DNA from: Delphinapterus leucas
Lineage: Eukaryota > Chordata > Mammalia > Artiodactyla > Monodontidae
NCBI RefSeq assembly: GCF_002288925.2
Contig: NW_022098069.1
Coordinates: forward strand, 67,600,749-67,664,748
Direction: 5' to 3'
Length of the DNA stretch: 64,000 nucleotides
Shown here: positions 58,923 through 64,000 of the stretch, one piece after another
How the letters are laid out: every line of letters starts with the position of its first letter
How positions within the stretch are numbered: position 1 is the stretch's first letter
The notes under the pieces: generated by a model
What the model was told of the DNA's origin: nothing
What the model saw: the letters and a program-made list of their open reading frames with translations, nothing else
Database searches by the model: none
Translations under genes and position numbers: made by a program

Positions 58923-59152
58923 CAGTTGACCCTTGAACAAAGTGGGCGTTAGGGGTGCCAACCCTCCACACAGTCAAAAATTCGCATATAATTTTGTGAA
59001 TTATACATGGTTCTTCTGCATCTGTCATTCTGCATTTGCTGATTCAATCAACAACCAATCATGTAGTAATATAGTATTTTTACTATTGAAAAAAATTTTG
59101 TGTTATAAGTGGACCCATGCAGTACAAACCAGTGTTGTTCAAGGATCAACTG
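58923..59152. mobile_element. Complete MER2/Tigger-type MITE
   Basis: 230 bp with terminal inverted repeats CAGTTGACCCTTGAACAA and (right end, reverse complement) CAGTTGATCCTTGAACAA, one mismatch in 18. TA target duplication at 58921-58922 and 59153-59154. Too short to encode a transposase. Confidence 0.92.
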
Positions 59153-59203
59153 TAGTTATATTCAAGATATATTTTGGAACTGGAACTCATAGGATATGTA
59201 GAT

Positions 59204-59407
59204 GGGTTATGTGATAAATTAGCTGCCACATATTTCTTCCATCCCAACATACATGACCCGTTGCAAGGTAAATTTCTTCTCCTCCCATCCAGAGGTGGAA
59301 TCTATGGGTTATGTGATAAATTAGTTTCCATAAATTTCTTCCATCCCAACATACATGACCTCTTGCAAGGTGAATTTCTTCTCCTCCAATTCAGAGATGG
59401 AACCTAT
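59204..59407. repeat. 102-bp tandem duplication
   Basis: Two head-to-tail copies, 59204-59305 and 59306-59407, each starting gggttatgtgataaattag; 91 of 102 positions are identical. Because 102 is a multiple of three, the plus-strand frame 59174-59419 contains two 34-residue repeats (GLCDKL...FFHPNIHD...GxFLLL). I regard the protein as incidental. Confidence 0.95.
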
Positions 59408-59830
59408 CCACCCTCTTGAATCTGGTTGCCTTATGACTTGATTGACCAATAAGTTAGGGAAGAAGTGACTTTATGCAAATCTTAAAGCTAGGTCTTGAGA
59501 GATATTGCAGCTTCAGGTTTTGCTCTCTTGAAATGTTGCCGTGAGACCATTTTACAGGAAAGCATATTTAGCTTATTATTGGATGAAGACTCGTGGGAAA
59601 GAGCCAAAGCACTCCAACTAACAGCCAACATCAACTGCCAGACATGTGAATAAAGTCTCCTTACAGTTCAGCCAACTAGTCAGCTGAATGAGCCAAATGA
59701 GTGCAGGTGAAACTAGCAGGAGAATCTCCCAACTAACCCATAGAATTGTGAGAAAGAATATCAATAAATTGCTGTTTTTAAGCCACTATGTTTGTGGTAG
59801 TTTTTTATGTAGCAGTACGTAGCTGAAACA
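59408..59830 (+). mobile_element. Probable LTR/MaLR-like repeat
   Basis: Sequence order resembles an old MaLR-type LTR: ccctcttgaatctggttgcc, ttatgacttgattgaccaat, gcagcttcaggttttgctct, then aataaattgctgtttttaag and ccactatgtttgtggtag at the end. The tandem duplication before it probably belongs to the same element. Family assignment by eye only. Confidence 0.5.
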
Positions 59831-60590
59831 GATAATATCTGGAGTGTGAGGAACATAGAGGAATTATGGATAGGTCTTAAATGCTCAGCTTCAACAATTG
59901 GTTAAAAAATAGTGCTACTTGCTGAACTGGGGAATGCTGAGGGAGGAAGGGTTTAGAGGTGTAAAATTACAAGTTCTGTTTCTGCTGTGCTGAGTTTGGA
60001 AATGTCTGTTAGCCATGCATTTGGAGTTAAGTGGAGGAGTCAACAATGGTTATAATTTTGAAGGCCATCAACATATAAATAACATTTAAAGCCAATAAAA
60101 ATAAAAAGACCCACTTAAAAATAGAATGTAGTTAGTGAAGGATAGAACCAGGACTCTGGGATCCTCTAACTTTGAAAGGTTGAGCAGAAAAAGAAGATCC
60201 AAAAAGAACAAAAGAGACAGAGAAGAATCATCTAGTGAGGCAGGAGAAGATGGTTCCATGGAGGCCAAGAGGAGAGAGTGTTTCAAGGTGAGCCTGATCA
60301 GATGCTGCCAGGAAGCAGCCAAGTGACTACAGCACATATCAGCATGGCAGTCATTGGAAACCATGAGCACCTTCAGTGGAATGGAGACTGCCCTACAGAC
60401 AACTCTTGTCAGAAGCACTGCCATGGAGGGTAACACAGAAATGTCTCAGGGGCTTCAGGGAGCCAGGGAGCCATTAAGTCAAGGAAATCTGATTTGTTTG
60501 TTTTGCTCTATTGTTTCAGTTTTAAACCCTCCTAACCTCAGGTAATGTCATGGAATCATAAAGCCAGAAAGTACCACACATTCCAGTTAA
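59831..60590. other. Unique non-coding stretch
   Basis: Short opposing open frames (60086-60436 minus, 60135-60326 and 60354-60545 plus) but no recognisable protein. No repeat assigned. Confidence 0.4.
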
Positions 60591-60594
60591 CCCT

Positions 60595-60690
60595 CTCAAT
60601 TTACATATTAGGAAACGAGCCACAGAGAAGGCAATTACTCTGCCTATAACCACACAGTAAGCTGAACTGTGATTGACTACACACAAGCTT
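60595..60690 (-). repeat. MIR SINE fragment
   Basis: Antisense MIR core: aggaaacgagccacagagaa then ataaccacacagtaagctga. Diverged. Confidence 0.55.
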
Positions 60691-60839
60691 TTCTTTTTTT
60701 TTTTAATTTGAATATGAACTGGATACTAGATGATATCATGAAACTATTGTTACTGATTTAAGGGCAGTAATTGTAAGGTAGTTATCTAGGAGAATGTCTT
60801 ATTCTTTTTAAAAACATTTATTAATAAAGTTATACTCTC

Positions 60840-62900
60840 TTCACCCATTTCTCCCACCCTTCACCTTCTATCTCTGGCAACTACCAATATGTTCACTGCA
60901 TCTATGACCTTGTTTTTTATTTGTTTACATTCAAGTCTTTAATCCATTTTAAGTTAATTTTGGTGTGTGGTGTAAGAAGGTGATCAAGCTTTATTCTTTT
61001 GCATTTGGCTGTCTAGTTTTCCCAGCACCACTTAGTGAGGAGACTGTCCTTTCCCCATTGTATATTCTTGGCTTCTTTGTCATAAGTTGATTGACCATAT
61101 ATGTATGGGTTTATTTCTGGGCACTCTATTCTGTTCTATTGATCTATGTGTCTGCTTATTATGCCAATTTCATACTGTTTTAATTACTGTAGCTTTGTAA
61201 TATTGTTTAAAATTAGGGTGCATGATGCCTCCAGCTCTGTTCTTCTTTCTCAATTTTGCTTTGGCTATATGGGGTTCTTTTAAGTTCCACACACGCTTTA
61301 CAATTTTTGTTCTATTTCTTTGAAAACTACCATTGAAATTTAGATAGGGATTGTACTGAATCTATAGATTACCTTGGGTAGTAGAGATATTTTAACAATA
61401 TTGATTCTTCCAATCCATGATCACAGAATGTTCTTCCATTTATTAGTGTCTTCTTCAATTTCTTTCATTAATGTCTTGTATTTTTCAACATATAGGTTTT
61501 TCACCTCCTTGGTTAAAATTATTCCTATATGTTTTATTCCTTTTGATGCAATTATAAATGGGATTCTTTTCTTAATTTTTCTTTTTGATAGTCTGTTATC
61601 AGTGTATAGAAATGCAACATATTTTTGTGTACAGTAGTCTCCTACATACAAACCTCCAAGTTGCTGACTTTCACAGATGCGAACATGCGTTTGCATGTCC
61701 AATTACATAAGTTAGTTCACATGTCTGGCATACATTGTCACATGCATGCATCCTTTACAAGTGGTTGTACTTTTGTGTACTTTACTGTACAGTACTGTAC
61801 ATAGTACAATAATACATTATCTTTATTTCAAGCCCAGGATGTCCAGAAGGAAGCATAAAAGCAGCAGTGATGTAGCTGCTACTACTGTACTTTTCAAGGT
61901 ACTGTACTGTAAAATTAAAAGTGTTTTCTTTATTTTTGCTTGTTTTTTATGTATTATTTGTGTGGAAAATATTATAAACCTATTACAGTACAGTACTACA
62001 TAGCCGATTGTGTTAGTTGGGTACCTAGGCTAACTTTATTGGGCTTATCAACAAATTGGACTTATGAATGTGCTCTCCAAACAGAACTCGTTCATATGTT
62101 GGGGACTTACCATATTGATTTTTTTTTATCCTGCAACTTTAGTAAATTCATGTATTAGTTCTAATAGTTTTTTGATGAAGTCTTTAGAGTTTTCTATACA
62201 TAATATGTCATCTGAAATAGTGACAATTCTACTTCTTCCTTTCTAATATGGATGCCTTTTTTTTTTTTGTCTAATTGCTCTGGCTAGAACTTCTGAAATT
62301 ATGTTTAATACAAGTGATGAAAGTTGGCATTCTTGTCTTGTTCCTGATCTCAGAAAAAAGGCTTTCTGTTTTTCACAATTGAGTGTGCTTTTAGCTACAG
62401 ACTTGTCGTATATGTCCTTTATTAGTTAAGGTACTAATTGTTTGTTGGGAGCTTTTTGATTACTGATTTAATCTCCTTACCTGTAATTGGTCTGTTCAGA
62501 TTTTCTATTTCATCATGATTTGGTCTTGGTAGGTTGTATGTTTCAAGAAATTTATTTATTTCTTCAACATTGTCCAATTTGTTGAAATATAATTATTCAT
62601 AGCAGTCTCTTATGATCCTTTGTGTTCTGTAATCAGTTGTAACATCTCCACTTTCATTTTTTATTTAATCAGAGTTCTGTCTCATTTTTTCTTGGTGAAT
62701 CTAGCTAACAGCTTAAATTTTTTTATCTTTTCAAAGAATAACCCCTACGTTCATTGATATTCTCTATTGTCTTTTTAGTCTTTATTTTATTTCTGCTCTA
62801 ATTTTTGTTATTTTCTGACTAGATTTACAATTTTCTGGTTAGATTTTCTAACAATTGTTCATTAAAGAATCATTGATTCTGTATGGAATCTTTTCTGACA
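60840..62900 (-). mobile_element. Old L1, distal ORF2, split by a Tigger MITE
   Basis: Minus-strand ORF2 from the C-terminal side (60930: aatccattttaagttaattt; 61015: tagttttcccagcaccactt) to the polymerase (62200-62340: aatatgtcatctgaaatagt, tggcattcttgtcttgttcc) and beyond to about 62900. Interrupted by a DNA transposon at 61632-62112. The frame 61421-61702 is part of ORF2 ([33 protein letters not shown]). Diverged L1M-type. Confidence 0.85.
61632..62112 (+). mobile_element. Tigger-type (pogo) DNA transposon, internally deleted
   Basis: 481 bp inside the L1, with TA at 61630-61631 and 62113-62114. The left end cagtagtctcctacatacaa and right end ttcatatgttggggacttac form terminal inverted repeats. 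At 61839 an ATG opens a frame MSRRKHKSSSDVAATT, typical of the N-terminus of a pogo-type transposase, which then runs out into terminal-region sequence, so nearly the whole transposase is deleted. The interior has repeated TACTGTACAGTA-like motifs. Confidence 0.85.
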
Positions 62901-63040
62901 AGTATCAATTTTAATAATTATCTACAGTCAATGGGTTAGACATTTAAAGAAGCACAATGCTGCCCATTCACCATGTAACAGGATCCTACAAATGCCTGTA
63001 TAATCCCGTCTATGTCATTTGCCCCTTTCCACTAAAAGAA

Positions 63041-63254
63041 CAGTTGACCCTTGAACAACGCAGGGGTTGGGGCACCAACCCCACGTGCAATCGAAAATCC
63101 AAACGTAACTTTACAGTTGGCCCTCTGTGTCAGTGGTTCCACATCTACAATTTAACCAACTGCCAATTTTGTAGTACTATAGTATGTATTTTTTTAAATC
63201 TGCATAAAAGTGGACCCACACTGTTCAAACCTGTGTTATTCTAGGGACAACAGT
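63041..63254. mobile_element. MER2/Tigger-type MITE
   Basis: Starts CAGTTGACCCTTGAACAA, identical to the left end of the 58.9-kb copy, followed by cgcaggggttggggcaccaa; right end gtggacccacactgttcaaa... ctagggacaacagtg is diverged. About 214 bp. Confidence 0.85.
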
Positions 63255-64000
63255 GTTACCTCATAAAACCCTGTTAGAAGAAACAGCTGGCTCTCTCTGG
63301 GTAGACATTTTTAAAAGAGGCTTGGAATCCAAATGACAATTATATACTTCTACTTTCCTTCCAAATCTCTGATTATTGTTAATCCCTGGTGGAAGCATAA
63401 TGTAAGGATTTTAAACTTCTGTCTGCAAAGAAACACTAAACATAATTATTTAAGATGAAAGATAGATTTGTTACAATGGAACAATGTTTCATTCTCTTCT
63501 TTATCCACAGCCTGACAAACCAATGTGCTACATATCACTATGACATACATAACCTAAATATCTAGATAAATGAGATAATAAATATTCTTATAGCACCCTG
63601 TGCTGACAGTGTCTTCAGAAAATGGCTCCACCTTTGATAATATATTTGGAGCTGCCATTCTAGAGAGCCCTGGAAGCAGCCATGATATGCCTCTGGGGCT
63701 GCTATACTCCAGGGTGCTCTGCTCTCATTCCATCACATCTCCACAACAGGTCAGATACAGCCAATATCTTTCAGAGCTGAAAGACCAGGATGTTCAGCTA
63801 TGCCTGACACAAAGAACAGACAAGTCGAAATCTTCCAAGTCTTCCTTACAATCCTGGGATGCAAGGCTGTAATAAAGGAGACAATCTCTAATCTTGTCAC
63901 ACATAATTCATGAATTCAAAAAGCATTTACTAAGAATCTACTCTATGATAGATGCTGAGGAACACAAAAGTTAGTAAAGTAGGAAACCATCAGAACAAGC
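63255..64000. other. Unique stretch to the window end
   Basis: No recognised gene or repeat. The frame 63600-63872 (90 codons, plus) is open in sequence of about normal composition and I do not recognise its product; nothing upstream supports a start or an exon structure. Confidence 0.4.

Noticed and set aside
60086..60545. Opposing open frames of 63-116 codons
   Set aside because: Overlap on both strands, Ser/Leu- or Lys/Arg-rich translations without motifs.
63600..63872. 90-codon plus-strand frame as an exon or gene
   Set aside because: No known family, no splice or promoter context, and the length is within chance expectation for a 64-kb window.
1..64000. CRISPR array, bacterial operon, phage or plasmid features
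   Set aside because: No regularly spaced short repeats, no dense coding; repeat content is mammalian throughout.

Overview
This is nuclear DNA of a mammal, almost certainly a cetacean (whale or dolphin) or a close relative. The diagnostic repeats are eight copies of a tRNA-derived SINE of the CHR family, opening with GGGCTTCCCTGGTGGCGCAG or a variant and in the younger copies ending in a stretch that reads acaacagtgagaggcccgcg before poly(A). This family is known from cetaceans, hippos and ruminants. No multi-exon host gene is visible. By eye about two thirds of the 64 kb is LINE-1 (L1), so the window looks like an L1-rich gene desert.

Layout. 1-6.4 kb: mostly unique non-coding DNA with a CHR SINE, an MLT1-type LTR with a 5-bp target duplication, and MIR fragments. 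6.5-18.4 kb: minus-strand L1s stacked in one another; several have a 5' UTR joined directly to the interior of ORF2. 18.4-21.2 kb: unique DNA with MIR and MER5-type relics. 21.2-35.4 kb: more L1s, nearly all minus strand, including a near-complete copy (27.5-34.2 kb) carrying two SINEs. At 35.43 kb orientation flips: 35.4-40.9 kb is a plus-strand L1, creating a 1.2-kb imperfect inverted repeat. 40.9-43.8 kb is unique AT-rich DNA. 43.8-45.8 kb is a 5'-inverted (twin-primed) L1 containing a full-length, intronless, uninterrupted copy of MRPS25 (mitochondrial ribosomal protein mS25), the only convincing protein-coding frame here. 46.0-52.1 kb is a 5'-complete plus-strand L1, followed by 0.76 kb of non-L1 sequence ending in AATAAA and poly(A) (possible 3' transduction or separate retrocopy). 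53.06-58.49 kb is an older full-length L1 bounded by an 11-16 bp target duplication. 58.5-64 kb holds MER2/Tigger-type DNA transposon relics, a 102-bp tandem duplication, an LTR-like segment and an L1 split by a Tigger MITE.

The L1s are the machinery that produced almost everything else: SINEs, the MRPS25 copy and the L1s carry target duplications and A-tails typical of L1 endonuclease and reverse transcriptase. All L1 ORFs seen are interrupted, so no autonomous element remains. The most notable item is the intact MRPS25 retrocopy (44780-45612). Family names come from recognition by eye, not from a database search; boundaries without a stated target duplication are good to about 10-50 bp.
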